From contig JAGWUW010000041.1 in NCBI GenBank assembly GCA_028868235.1, positions 1-11,929 of the forward strand: a stretch of 11,929 nucleotides of DNA. The letters are read 5' to 3'. Source of the stretch: Betaproteobacteria bacterium (lineage in GTDB: Bacteria; Pseudomonadota; Gammaproteobacteria; Burkholderiales; Rhodocyclaceae). Below the pieces are notes generated by a model, which worked only from the letters and a program-made list of their open reading frames with translations, searched no databases and was not told the origin of the DNA. The position numbers and the translations under genes are program-made. This document shows positions 1 to 11,929 of this stretch, piece after piece; position 1 is the stretch's first letter; each line of letters begins with the position of its first letter.

Positions 1-38
1 AACTCTTCGATGGAAACGTCAAATGCAAACTCGGACAT
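1..38 (-). CDS. 5' end of an unidentified gene, downstream member of the pigment operon
   Basis: An ATG on the minus strand at 38-36 opens a frame that reads MSEFAFDVSIEE and then leaves the window, so only 12 codons are visible. It starts 18 bases after the stop of the chain-length-factor-like gene. A CAGG sequence lies 8 bases before the ATG and can act as a weak ribosome binding site. The position and direction make it the next gene of the operon. In aryl-polyene clusters this place is usually taken by another biosynthesis gene (acyltransferase, ACP, dehydratase or reductase), but 12 residues are too few to recognise a family and no function is assigned. Confidence 0.5.
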   Translation of the reverse strand, partial: MSEFAFDVSIEE

Positions 39-56
39 GATGAGGGCCTGAAATAG

Positions 57-731
57 TTAAAGTCGGGCGAATTCTACCGCCAGTCGTGGGTTGGTGGCGG
101 GGCGGAGGGAATAGCTCAGCGTTTCGCCCGCGGTCAGCCATTCGTTCAGCCGGACTGGGAGATCAGTTGTGTCGGGATTGTTGTCAGTACCGGCTACTTC
201 GCCTATCTGGAGGCGAGCCAGCGAGTTTTCAAGTGGAAGTGCTCCGAGAGCCAGCCATTGGCCGGTAGCTGCATCTGTCCAGTGGTCGAGTTGGGCGCAT
301 AACACCTGAGTGCAGCGCCCTTGTTCCAGCCATAGATTGGCTAGGACGAGTAGCGTGCTCCAATTCGACGAGATCTCGCTATCCAGCGGCAGGTGCATAG
401 CCGACCGCAGGCCGGGCAGGAAAGGCTGGATCTGTGCTGCGGCAAGCGTCGGCTGGGTGGCAAGGAAGTCGTAGGGCATCGGCTCGGCACCACCGAGACA
501 AACCTCGTTCAGAAGGTTCAATGTTTCCTGACGCGGGCCACTGGTCGATTGCCAGAGCAGGATGGTCGGTTGCCGTCGCTGTTCGTCGCAGAGGCTGGCG
601 CTGGCGCCAAGCAGCGCCAGCTGGGTCAGTGGGGCTGCCCGGCGCAAGGGTTTGCCTACTGCCGCCCGAATTTCGGCGGCGAGCGCTTCGGGTGCAAATT
701 TCTGGGTCACGAGAGCGTTGAGGAAAGCCAT
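57..731 (-). CDS. Beta-ketoacyl synthase chain-length-factor-like protein (ApeC-like)
   Basis: A 224-residue protein that resembles only the N-terminal half of a ketosynthase (the beta-ketoacyl synthase-like N-terminal domain family, as in ApeC of aryl-polyene clusters). In the aryl-polyene type II PKS, ApeC pairs with a ketosynthase as a non-catalytic, chain-length-factor-like partner. In this protein the stretch that matches the nucleophile region (about residues 112-125, LPLDSEISSN) has no Cys, which fits a non-catalytic role. The second half, from about 165, is not KS-like to the eye. The ATG overlaps the stop of the upstream ketosynthase gene as TGATG, so the two are probably translationally coupled and made in equal amounts, as expected for a heterodimer. 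The family call is by pattern and context, not by a search. The pairing with the upstream KS is inferred. Confidence 0.78.
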   Translation of the reverse strand: MAFLNALVTQKFAPEALAAEIRAAVGKPLRRAAPLTQLALLGASASLCDEQRRQPTILLWQSTSGPRQETLNLLNEVCLGGAEPMPYDFLATQPTLAAAQIQPFLPGLRSAMHLPLDSEISSNWSTLLVLANLWLEQGRCTQVLCAQLDHWTDAATGQWLALGALPLENSLARLQIGEVAGTDNNPDTTDLPVRLNEWLTAGETLSYSLRPATNPRLAVEFARL

Positions 732-1810
732 CAGTTACGCTCCACGAGCAGGCTGGCCAGTCCGCCACCGAAGCCGATCAGGTTGAGCAGGGCGAAGCGG
801 ACACTGGCATGACGACGAACCGTGACGGGAGCCAAACCGATTTCGGAATCCATCTCGCCGTAATTGCCAGTGGCTGGAATTTGCCCAGCGTCGAGGCTGC
901 CAAGCAGGGCGGCCAATTCAGTGATGCCACTGGCTCCGAGTGTGTGGCCAAGCGCAGGCTTCAAGGATATCAATGGCGGCATGATTTCGCCGAATACCTG
1001 GCGCAGGGCGTTGGCCTCGGCGAGATCGCTACCCGGCGAACCGGCTGCCTGCAGCTTGATGAGATCGATGGCTGAGGGGGCAATCCCGGCAGCACGTAGG
1101 CAATCGTGGATTACTTCCGCTATGGGCCCGCCTTGCGGGTCGGGACCCGTAGTCGAGTAGGCATCCAGACCGGTAGCCAATCCAGCGATTTTCCACGGTC
1201 CGGGCGTGGCGGATAGCTTGATAGCGGCGACGGCCTCGCCCAGTACCAAACCGTCACGGCGGGTATCGAGCGGGCGGCAAACTGTGGGGGAGAGCAGTTC
1301 CATCGTGCCAAAGCCGGCCAGGGTGCTGTTGTTGACGAGTTCTATGCCGACGATGATGGCGTCGTCGATCAGTCCGGCGGTGATTAGCGTGCTGGCCGCG
1401 TCGATGGCCGAAAAGCCGGAGATGCAGGCGTTCGAGAAACTGGTACGCGATCCGGTGAGAGTCATCCAGTCGGCGATCTGCTGGCTGAACGAGGCGCTAC
1501 CGATGGGCATGCAGAACGGTACGCCACGCTGTTCGAAGAGGCCGATCTGGAAGGATGATGACGCGACGAACAGTGGTGTGGCCGGGGCGTACGATCCCAG
1601 TTGGGCGCTGACGTGGCGTACCGCGTGTTCGGCACGACGGTACCAGTCGGGTTCATCCAGCGGCAGGGGATAATAGGGAAAGCACCGCTCGCCCAAGGCG
1701 TGCCGGCCGGCGCTGTACTCGCCCGCCCACAGTCCGTCGCGAACGGCGGCAGGTGAGTCGCCCCGGGCACAGAGCAGGCCGCTGGAGACGATATGAACGG
1801 GGCGCAACAT
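731..1810 (-). CDS. Divergent beta-ketoacyl-ACP synthase (KAS I/II type)
   Basis: A 359-residue ketosynthase of the FabB/FabF fold, shorter than FabF (about 410). It would catalyse decarboxylative Claisen condensation on ACP-bound chains, here most likely for polyene assembly. The nucleophile motif SNACISGFSA places the active Cys at residue 129. The second catalytic His is present (LGHTLGASG, H289), and the end carries the glycine-rich IGFGGGLASLL of the family. The first catalytic His, normally in a NAHGTST motif, is replaced: the aligned segment is KLQAAGS, with Gln at 254. The frame also opens at a TTG at 1822, but a GAGG directly abuts that TTG, leaving no spacing; the ATG at 1810 has the same GAGG 12 bases away and is preferred. 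The gene begins 8 bases after the ACP stop and overlaps the chain-length-factor-like gene by one base. Confidence 0.85.
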   Translation of the reverse strand: MLRPVHIVSSGLLCARGDSPAAVRDGLWAGEYSAGRHALGERCFPYYPLPLDEPDWYRRAEHAVRHVSAQLGSYAPATPLFVASSSFQIGLFEQRGVPFCMPIGSASFSQQIADWMTLTGSRTSFSNACISGFSAIDAASTLITAGLIDDAIIVGIELVNNSTLAGFGTMELLSPTVCRPLDTRRDGLVLGEAVAAIKLSATPGPWKIAGLATGLDAYSTTGPDPQGGPIAEVIHDCLRAAGIAPSAIDLIKLQAAGSPGSDLAEANALRQVFGEIMPPLISLKPALGHTLGASGITELAALLGSLDAGQIPATGNYGEMDSEIGLAPVTVRRHASVRFALLNLIGFGGGLASLLVERN

Positions 1811-1818
1811 GCCCGTAT

Positions 1819-2088
1819 TCAACCTCGGCTGGCCAGCCAGGTTTCCAGGTGCTCGGCCAGGTTTGCGACGCTAGCCAAGATGCGCCGGGTTTCCTTGCTG
1901 TCCGGCAGACGCAGGCCGTATTGCTTCTTGATCGCCATCGACACCTGCAGGGCATCAAGGGAATCAAGTTGCAGTGGGGCTTCCGGCCCGAACAGCACTT
2001 CGTCGTCGGTGATGCTGGCGGGGGCGCAATCCTTGTCGCAGGCTTCGACGATCAGAGCTTTTAGGGCAAGGCGGAGGTCGGCACTCAT
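1819..2088 (-). CDS. Acyl carrier protein
   Basis: An 89-residue acidic, helical acyl carrier protein that carries the growing chain as a thioester on phosphopantetheine. The attachment site is Ser43 in the motif LQLDSLDALQ, the usual DSL signature at the start of helix II. The length is slightly above that of housekeeping AcpP (about 78), typical of pathway-specific carriers. Its ATG lies in an ATGA overlap (4 bases) with the stop of the ABC permease gene, and the divergent ketosynthase gene starts 8 bases after its stop. It could serve the DarA/DarB branch (a role like DarC), the polyene ketosynthase next to it, or both; the sequence does not decide. It is not the fatty-acid AcpP, which normally sits with fabD/fabG/fabF. 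Confidence 0.92.
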   Translation of the reverse strand: MSADLRLALKALIVEACDKDCAPASITDDEVLFGPEAPLQLDSLDALQVSMAIKKQYGLRLPDSKETRRILASVANLAEHLETWLASRG

Positions 2089-3299
2089 GCGGATTGACGG
2101 TGGTTGAGCCAGATGGCGGCGGCCAGCGTGGCGGCCGCGAAGGCGAGCAATGGAAGAAGGGATGGCAGGATGGCGACGAAACCACCGTGGCGCAGCATGA
2201 CCGTGTGAAAACCTTGCAGCCCCCAGGCCATGGGCGAAAACTCGGCCAGCGTCTGCATGGCGGCCGGCATCATGAACTTGGGCACCATGATGCCGCCGAC
2301 AGCGCCCATCAGGATATTGCCGACTCCGCCGATGATGGTGGCCTGCTGGGTCGTCTTGGCCAGGCTGGCGACGAGCAGGGCGCAGGCGACGGCGGCTAGG
2401 CTGACGGCGGCGGCAACCAGCCACCAGTGCAGCAGGCCAATACCCTGTGGCATGACCAGCGCTTCGCCGCCAAAGATCGGCACGATGAACATGCCGACGC
2501 CGACCATGAGCACGGCCTGGATCTGGTTAACGATGAAGAAGGGCAGTAGCTTGCCCAACAACACCATACGGAAAGGCAGGCCCAGGGAAGCGAGGCGCTG
2601 CAGTGTTCCCTGCTGGCGCTCGACGATCAGAATGGCGGAAATCGGGATGACCACGAAGAACATGGCGAAGACCAGCCAGGCCGGCACATTCTGCTGCACG
2701 GATGACGGTGGGCGGATGCTGCGGTCGTTCTGCACGGCGATGCTGACGATCTCGTCTGGCCAGTCGCGGTCCGGCGCGTTGGCGGAAACCGGCAAGCCGA
2801 ACAGCTTGCCAGCCTTGCGTGTCAGTTCATCGGCCCGCAGGGTACCGAGCGCGGCGCTGGTCTGGGTGCGGAAGGCCAGTTGCAGGGCAGGGTTCAGGGT
2901 CGGATCGACGAACAGGCTAAGCGGCTCGGTCGGCTGTCCGTCGACGCCAGCCGGGGTGAGCAGGCGTTCGCCGAAGCCCTTGGGAAGCACCAAAACCAGG
3001 GCGTAGCGGCCATCGCGGATGGCTTGCCGGGCAGCCTCGGGATTGTCGACATTGGCCACGTGCCGGAAACTGCCGGCCTTGTTCAGGCGCCGGATCAGGG
3101 ATTCCGAATGCGGACTGCCGTCGAGATCGACGATGGCGTAGCCGACGTCGATGGCCGCGCCAGGCATGAAGGCATCGTGCAACGCCATGGTCATGACCAG
3201 GATGAAAATCACCGGCATCAGGAACAGGGCGGCCAGGCCGTGCCGGTCGCGGAGCAGGGCTAGGGTTTCCTTCTGCCACAGCGCAGTTAGCCGGCTCAT
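2085..3299 (-). CDS. ABC-2 type transporter permease
   Basis: A 404-residue inner-membrane protein of the ABC2_membrane_3 kind. A short cytoplasmic N-terminus is followed by a first membrane segment at about 22-42, a large extracytoplasmic domain at about 43-205, and then five hydrophobic segments near 207-227, 250-275, 293-315, 320-340 and 377-397. This 1 + 5 layout is typical of exporters that move lipids, polymers or hydrophobic small molecules. The ATG starts 3 bases after the stop of the ATPase gene, and its own stop overlaps the ACP start, so it is clearly part of the operon. The ATPase upstream is its obvious partner. The likely cargo is the pigment or its lipid-like precursor, which would have to reach the outer membrane; the cargo is inferred from context only. 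Confidence 0.9.
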   Translation of the reverse strand: MSRLTALWQKETLALLRDRHGLAALFLMPVIFILVMTMALHDAFMPGAAIDVGYAIVDLDGSPHSESLIRRLNKAGSFRHVANVDNPEAARQAIRDGRYALVLVLPKGFGERLLTPAGVDGQPTEPLSLFVDPTLNPALQLAFRTQTSAALGTLRADELTRKAGKLFGLPVSANAPDRDWPDEIVSIAVQNDRSIRPPSSVQQNVPAWLVFAMFFVVIPISAILIVERQQGTLQRLASLGLPFRMVLLGKLLPFFIVNQIQAVLMVGVGMFIVPIFGGEALVMPQGIGLLHWWLVAAAVSLAAVACALLVASLAKTTQQATIIGGVGNILMGAVGGIMVPKFMMPAAMQTLAEFSPMAWGLQGFHTVMLRHGGFVAILPSLLPLLAFAAATLAAAIWLNHRQSA

Positions 3300-3302
3300 G
3301 GT

Positions 3303-4213
<911 letters not shown>

Positions 4214-4214
<1 letters not shown>

Positions 4215-5203
4215 CAGGCGGCGCGACGCAAGTCGCGGAAAAAGCAGTGTTCTCGGTCGGCAACGGCGCGCAGCTTGGCGGCCAGTTTCGGCGGTTGCAG
4301 CGGGTCACGGTCGCGGATCATACGCGCCGTGGCCAGGGCGAATTCCCGCCATTCGTCACCGATATCAATGAGCTGCTCGGCCAGTTCACCCAGTGCCGGA
4401 CGATTGAGCAGGTCGGCCGCTTCCTGCAGGAAACTGGCGTAGATGAAGCGGAAACCACCGCCTCCAGTGCCGATTTCCTCCTGCATGCGTACCACTTGGC
4501 CGATAAACATTTTGCTGTGGGCGGCGCCGCTGCCGGCATCCAGTTTCTCGATGGCCCTGGCCAGCCAGCGGATTCCGCGCACGCCGATGATGGGCAGCGG
4601 AGCGTCGAGCATGATGCGCGTTGTCTTCTGGATGGCGGCCGGCAGAACCTTGTGCCAGTCGGGAGTTTGCGGCGTGCCCAGCGGGTAGTAGAGCAGGCCC
4701 TTGGGGGCGAGCGCCCCCTTGGCGAAACGGGCGCGTTGCAGATCGGCCGCCGGGCAGCTGACGGTTGTTTCGGCTACCGGGTCGGACAGCAGGTAGTCGC
4801 CGGACGCTTCGCGGCCGAAAGCCAGCACGTTGTGGGCATTGAAGTGAAAGCGCAGGTCTTCCGGCAGGTAGGGGAGCCAGAAAACCGAAGTCTGCAGGCC
4901 GACCAGCTTGCCTTGATCCAGTAGCTCGTTCAGGCGAGCGATGCCGGCAGCCTGGCTGCCGAAAGTCTCAAAGCGCATCTTTAGGCCCAAGGGCTTCTGC
5001 AGGCCCTTGATAATGGCCTTTGGCGGCATCCGATAAGCGACCAGCGGTAGGCCGTTGATCTTGATGATGGGCAGGTAGGCGAAGGATAGGGCTGACGACA
5101 GACCGAAAGTCATCGGCTCAGAGAGCGGCAGGCCGTGGTGGCGCAACATCGCCGACATGACGCCGCTCTCGCAGTGGGAAGCCTGACTGTGCTGGAAATC
5201 CAT
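4214..5203 (-). CDS. BtrH-type cysteine acyltransferase (BtrH N-terminal domain protein)
   Basis: A 329-residue protein. The N-terminal half matches the BtrH N-terminal domain, a papain/C39-like fold; BtrH of butirosin synthesis moves an acyl group from an ACP to an amino sugar. A Cys-His-Asp set can be read in the right order: Cys11 (SHCESG), His124 (FNAHNVLAFG) and Asp141 (LLSDP). The region from about 180 to the end is helical, like the C-terminal domain often fused to BtrH_N. There is no signal peptide, so it should act in the cytoplasm. The start at 5203 overlaps the previous stop as TGATG; an in-frame ATG at 5326 would add 41 residues lying inside the upstream gene, before the conserved start. 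Next to an ACP and DarA/DarB it is a good candidate for forming the ester between a polyene acid and the resorcinol. That reaction is inferred; the fold assignment is fairly firm. Confidence 0.8.
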
Positions 5204-5598
5204 CAGTCGGCCTTTTTCAGTTGTTCGACGCTGATGCCCATGGCGTCGGCATAGGTGGTCAGCAGCGAAGTGGACAGTCCGGTGAAGATGGGCGGCCGAA
5301 AATGGCGGCGGATGCGCCATTGCCATATACCGCTGGCCTGCGCCAGCAAGGGCACGTCCATGCGCACACGGTACATGTGGTATTCGAGCGGCGAGGTCTG
5401 GCCGGCGAGTACCCGCTGGCGGGCATCTTCGGTCAGACGTAGCAGGTCGTCAACGGCCTGCTTGGTGACAATTTCCTCGACTTCCCAGCCGGCCGACTGG
5501 ACGATATGTAGCTTGCCGTCGGAGCCACGGGCATACATTGCCTTGCGATGGCCGCCCAGCGTGCTGTTACCTTCCTGTGGGACTTCGCTATCCAGCAT
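5203..5598 (-). CDS. Uncharacterised 131-residue protein with Xre-like C-terminus
   Basis: I do not recognise this family. The first 40 residues have short beta-like stretches (KAMYARGSDGKLHIVQSAGW). Residues 41-75 are charged and helical. Residues 77-131 read like a Cro/C1 (Xre) helix-turn-helix: a helix, then PLLAQASGI and WQWRIRRHFRP at the places of the two helix-turn-helix helices, then LLTTYADAMGISVEQLKK, which matches the common end of Xre domains. There is no membrane segment or signal peptide. The start overlaps the end of darB by 11 bases, and the stop overlaps the BtrH-like start by one base, so it is firmly embedded in the operon. It may be a pathway regulator, or an accessory protein that has kept the fold without binding DNA. 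Reading the tail as an HTH is a judgement by eye. Confidence 0.72.
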   Translation of the reverse strand: MLDSEVPQEGNSTLGGHRKAMYARGSDGKLHIVQSAGWEVEEIVTKQAVDDLLRLTEDARQRVLAGQTSPLEYHMYRVRMDVPLLAQASGIWQWRIRRHFRPPIFTGLSTSLLTTYADAMGISVEQLKKAD

Positions 5599-6722
5599 GG
5601 TCGACTGCCGTCAGGTGCATCAGCGAACCGGTGAAGCGGCCGCTTTCCGGAACGAAGCAGAGTAGGGTATCGCCGGTATTCAGGCGGTTGCTGTGGAACA
5701 ACTCGTCGAGCATGATGAATATCGACGCAGAACCCGTATTGCCCTTGGTCTTCAGATTGGTGAACCATTTTTCTTGCGGTAGCGCAAAGCCCGCTTCGGC
5801 CATGAAATTGGCGAGCGGTTGGCGGAAGTATTCGGAAGACATGTGCGGAAGAAACCAGTCGATGTCCTCGGCGGTGAGGCCACGCTCGGCACGTGCCTTG
5901 GCCAGCGGTTTGCCGAAGGTTTGCAGGACGATGGCCTCGTTGAGCAGTCGGACGTCCTGCTTGACAGCGAAGATGGAGCGTTCCCCCCATTGGCTGATGG
6001 CATATTCTTGCCAGCCCTTGAAGCTGCCGTCATTTTCCTTGTCGCCGCCGGCATACATACAGACCGGCATGCTGCCGGCTTGCGACTGGATATCGATCCA
6101 GTCGATGCGCAGAGACAGACCGTTCGCGCGGGGCCTATCCTGCACCATGAAGGCGCCGGCGCCATCGGACAGCATCCAGCGCAGAAAATCCTTCTCGAAA
6201 GCTATTTCCGGATTTTCTTCCAGTTCGCTGACGCGATGTTCGGATTCTGGTTGGTAGTGACGGGCGAGCAGGCCGCCGGATGCGCGTTCCGAACCGCTGG
6301 CCAGCGCCTTCCTCACCTGGCCGCTCAAAACCGCCATGTAGGCATACTTCAGCGCAACGATCCCGGCTGCGCAAATGCCGGCAGTGGACACGACCTCGCA
6401 GGGGGGGATACCTAGTTCTGCGTGCACCATGACCGCATGGCCAGGCATCAGCTGATCGGGACAGGAGGTGCCACAGGCCAGTATGTCCAGTTCGGCAAGG
6501 TCAAGACCGCGAATTGCTTCGGCGGTAAGCTGGGCATTGGAATGCGTGAATTCGCCGCTTGCCGGATCGATGGCGTAGTGGCGTGTCCGGATACCGTTGT
6601 TGCGCAGCACGATGCGCCGTGCACGCGACGGCTTGCCGCCGATCATGCCGAGCACCTGTTCGATATCGTCGTTGCCTACTGGCGCGTTGGGCAGAAAAGA
6701 AGATGTGTCGGTGATGTAAGCA

Positions 6723-6739
<17 letters not shown>
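5588..6739 (-). CDS. darB: Dialkylresorcinol-forming ketosynthase III homologue
   Basis: A 383-residue FabH/thiolase-fold enzyme with the full KAS III triad: Cys123 in STAGICAAG, His299 in WFLPHMSSE and Asn334 in KTKGNTGSAS. DarB enzymes join two beta-oxoacyl units by Claisen-type condensation and Michael addition to give a cyclohexanedione, which DarA then oxidises to a 2,5-dialkylresorcinol. It is longer than FabH (about 317) because of inserts near 155-180 and 225-245, as expected for the DarB group. The gene overlaps the end of darA by 17 bases and the next gene by 11 bases. The main support for DarB rather than a plain FabH is the adjacent DarA-like gene and the inserts. A FabH-like role in chain priming is the alternative and is less likely. 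Confidence 0.85.
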
Positions 6740-9468
<2,729 letters not shown>

Positions 9469-9469
<1 letters not shown>

Positions 9470-10305
9470 TGAAACTTTGCGGTTTCGAGGCTGGTCTTGA
9501 CCAGCCTTTTTTCCTGATTGCCGGGCCTTGCACCGCTGAATCCGAGCAACTGTGCCTGGATGTGGCCGGGTACATGAAGGAAGTCTGCGGGCGTCTCGGG
9601 ATTCCGTACATTTTCAAGGCGTCGTATGACAAGGCCAATCGCAGTTCCGGTACGTCGGTGCGCGGGCTGGGCCTCGACGAAGGCCTGCGCATCTTTTCCG
9701 AAGTTCAGCGCCAGATTGGCGTGCCGGTCCTGACTGACGTCCATGACATCGACCAGATCGCTCCCGTGGCGGCCGTCGTCGACGTGCTGCAGACTCCGGC
9801 ATTCCTGTGCAGGCAGACTGACTTCATCCACGCTGTGGCCTCCTGCGGAAAGCCGGTCAATATCAAGAAGGGCCAGTTCCTGGCGCCGGGCGACATGAAG
9901 AATGTCGTCGCCAAGGCGCGCGAGGTGAACAATGGTGCCGACAACATCCTAGTCTGCGAGCGCGGCGCATCGTTCGGGTACAACAACCTTGTTTCCGACA
10001 TGCGCAGCCTGGCCATCATGCGTGAAACCGGTTGTCCGGTGGTGTTTGATGCCACGCACAGCGTGCAGTTGCCAGGCGGGCAGGGAACATCCTCCGGTGG
10101 GCAGCGCGAATTCGTGCCGGTGCTGGCGCGGGCTGCAGTCGCAGTTGGTATTTCCGGCCTGTTCATGGAAACCCATCCCTGTCCGGAAAAGGCTTGGTCT
10201 GACGGTCCGAATAGCTGGCCACTAGATCGCATGGAGAGCCTACTCGCTACCCTAGTAGCGCTCGACAAGGCGGTGAAGTCAGCCGGGTTCGAGGAGCTGA
10301 AGTAA
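9469..10305 (+). CDS. kdsA: 2-dehydro-3-deoxyphosphooctonate aldolase (KDO-8-phosphate synthase)
   Basis: A 278-residue TIM-barrel enzyme that condenses phosphoenolpyruvate with arabinose 5-phosphate to KDO-8-phosphate, the first committed step to the KDO of lipopolysaccharide. Family motifs are present: IAGPCTAES at 18-26, [12 protein letters not shown] at about 51-62, [24 protein letters not shown] and [16 protein letters not shown]. The residue that separates the two classes is Cys21 (in place of the Asn of E. coli KdsA), and the other metal ligands (His in DATHS, Glu in METH, Asp in SDG) are present, so this is the metal-dependent class. The start overlaps the pyrG stop as TAATG, and the stop overlaps the next gene in the same way. 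PEP, one of its substrates, is the product of enolase, encoded two genes downstream. Confidence 0.97.
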
Positions 10306-10613
10306 TGGCGGCCAAGGGCTATGTCGTTGCTGAGGTGAAGGTGCATGACGCCGACGCCATTGCTCGATATCGGCTTTTGTCGCAGGCAGCCGTCGAGCAA
10401 TACGGTGGTCGTTTCCTTATCAGGGGAGGCGCTTCTCAGATTCTCGAAGGCAAATGGTCACCGCCTGAGCGGATGATTGTCGTCGAGTTCGAGTCGGTGG
10501 CGCAGGCTAAGCGCTTCTACGATTCGGCCGAGTACCAGGCGGCCCGCAAGGTCCGCGAACATATTGCCGAAATGAACATGCTGGTCATTTCCGGTGTTGA
10601 TAATCAAGTTTAA
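10305..10613 (+). CDS. DUF1330 family small protein
   Basis: A 102-residue cytoplasmic protein of the dimeric alpha/beta-barrel superfamily, DUF1330 type. It shows the pattern KGYVVAEVKVHDADAIARY near the N-terminus, YGGRFLIRGG at about 33-42, MIVVEFESVAQAKRFYDS at 57-74 and EYQAARKVR just after. The family has no firmly established function; its fold resembles small monooxygenases and degradative isomerases. A good ribosome binding site (GGAG, about 8 bases before the ATG) lies within the end of kdsA, and the start overlaps the kdsA stop as TAATG. It is a regular member of the pyrG-kdsA unit here, but nothing in the sequence ties it to KDO or nucleotide metabolism. Confidence 0.92.
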   Translation: MAAKGYVVAEVKVHDADAIARYRLLSQAAVEQYGGRFLIRGGASQILEGKWSPPERMIVVEFESVAQAKRFYDSAEYQAARKVREHIAEMNMLVISGVDNQV

Positions 10614-10640
10614 TTTGTTATCTCAACCTTCTGAAAATAA

Positions 10641-11929
<1,289 letters not shown>

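Noticed and set aside
1819..2424. A longer 201-codon version of the ACP reading frame
   Set aside because: The extra N-terminal part overlaps the permease gene in another frame and is rich in Arg/His, as shadow frames are; the ATG at 2088 gives a normal 89-residue ACP.
2230..3006. A 258-codon open frame on the plus strand opposite the ABC permease
   Set aside because: Antisense shadow of a well-supported membrane protein gene; low-complexity composition and no recognisable domain.
5204..5326. A 41-residue N-terminal extension of the BtrH-like protein, considered as a possible signal or leader
   Set aside because: It lies inside the upstream gene, is not signal-peptide-like, and the family starts close to the HC motif seen after the ATG at 5203.
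5538..6415. Two plus-strand open frames of about 200-240 codons opposite darB
   Set aside because: Antisense to a gene with a full catalytic triad; no recognisable protein features.
10229..10244. Short inverted repeat CGCTA...TAGCG near the end of kdsA
   Set aside because: Arms of only five bases inside coding sequence with no T-run; likely chance.

Overview
The window looks like a chromosome segment of a betaproteobacterium, most likely a member of the Rhodocyclales (Azoarcus, Dechloromonas, Azonexus or a similar genus). This is inferred from the high GC content, the pyrG-kdsA-eno gene order and the type of pigment genes. No species can be named from the sequence alone. The window splits at about 7.7 kb into two divergent transcription units that share a 158-base intergenic region.

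Left part (1-7673, minus strand, transcribed from 7.7 kb towards position 1) is a tightly packed biosynthetic operon. In order of transcription it holds darA (flavodoxin-like dialkylresorcinol aromatase), darB (ketosynthase III-like cyclising enzyme), a 131-residue protein of unknown function whose C-terminus resembles an Xre/Cro helix-turn-helix, a BtrH-type cysteine acyltransferase, the ATPase and permease of an ABC-2 exporter, an acyl carrier protein, a divergent ketosynthase with one active-site His replaced, a chain-length-factor-like partner, and the first 12 codons of one more gene that leaves the window. Neighbouring genes overlap by 1-17 bases or lie no more than 18 bases apart, which points to one translationally coupled message.

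The likely product is an aryl-polyene (xanthomonadin/flexirubin-like) pigment carrying or accompanied by a 2,5-dialkylresorcinol. From memory, this matches the arcuflavin-type xanthomonadin-dialkylresorcinol hybrid reported from Azoarcus sp. BH72. DarB and DarA would make the resorcinol. The ACP and the two KS-fold proteins would take part in building the polyene or acyl chains. The BtrH-like protein is the best candidate for joining the two halves as an ester, and the ABC-2 pair for export. The joining and export roles are inference. The polyene reductase, dehydratase and ligase genes are not in this window and would be expected to the left.

Right part (7832-11929, plus strand) is a housekeeping cluster: pyrG (CTP synthase), kdsA (KDO-8-phosphate synthase of the Cys-containing, metal-dependent class), a small DUF1330-type protein, and eno (enolase, cut by the window end only a few residues short of its usual C-terminus). 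The first three genes are joined by two TAATG stop-start overlaps. No tRNA, rRNA, CRISPR array, insertion sequence or long repeat was seen, and no gene-free stretch exceeds 158 bases.
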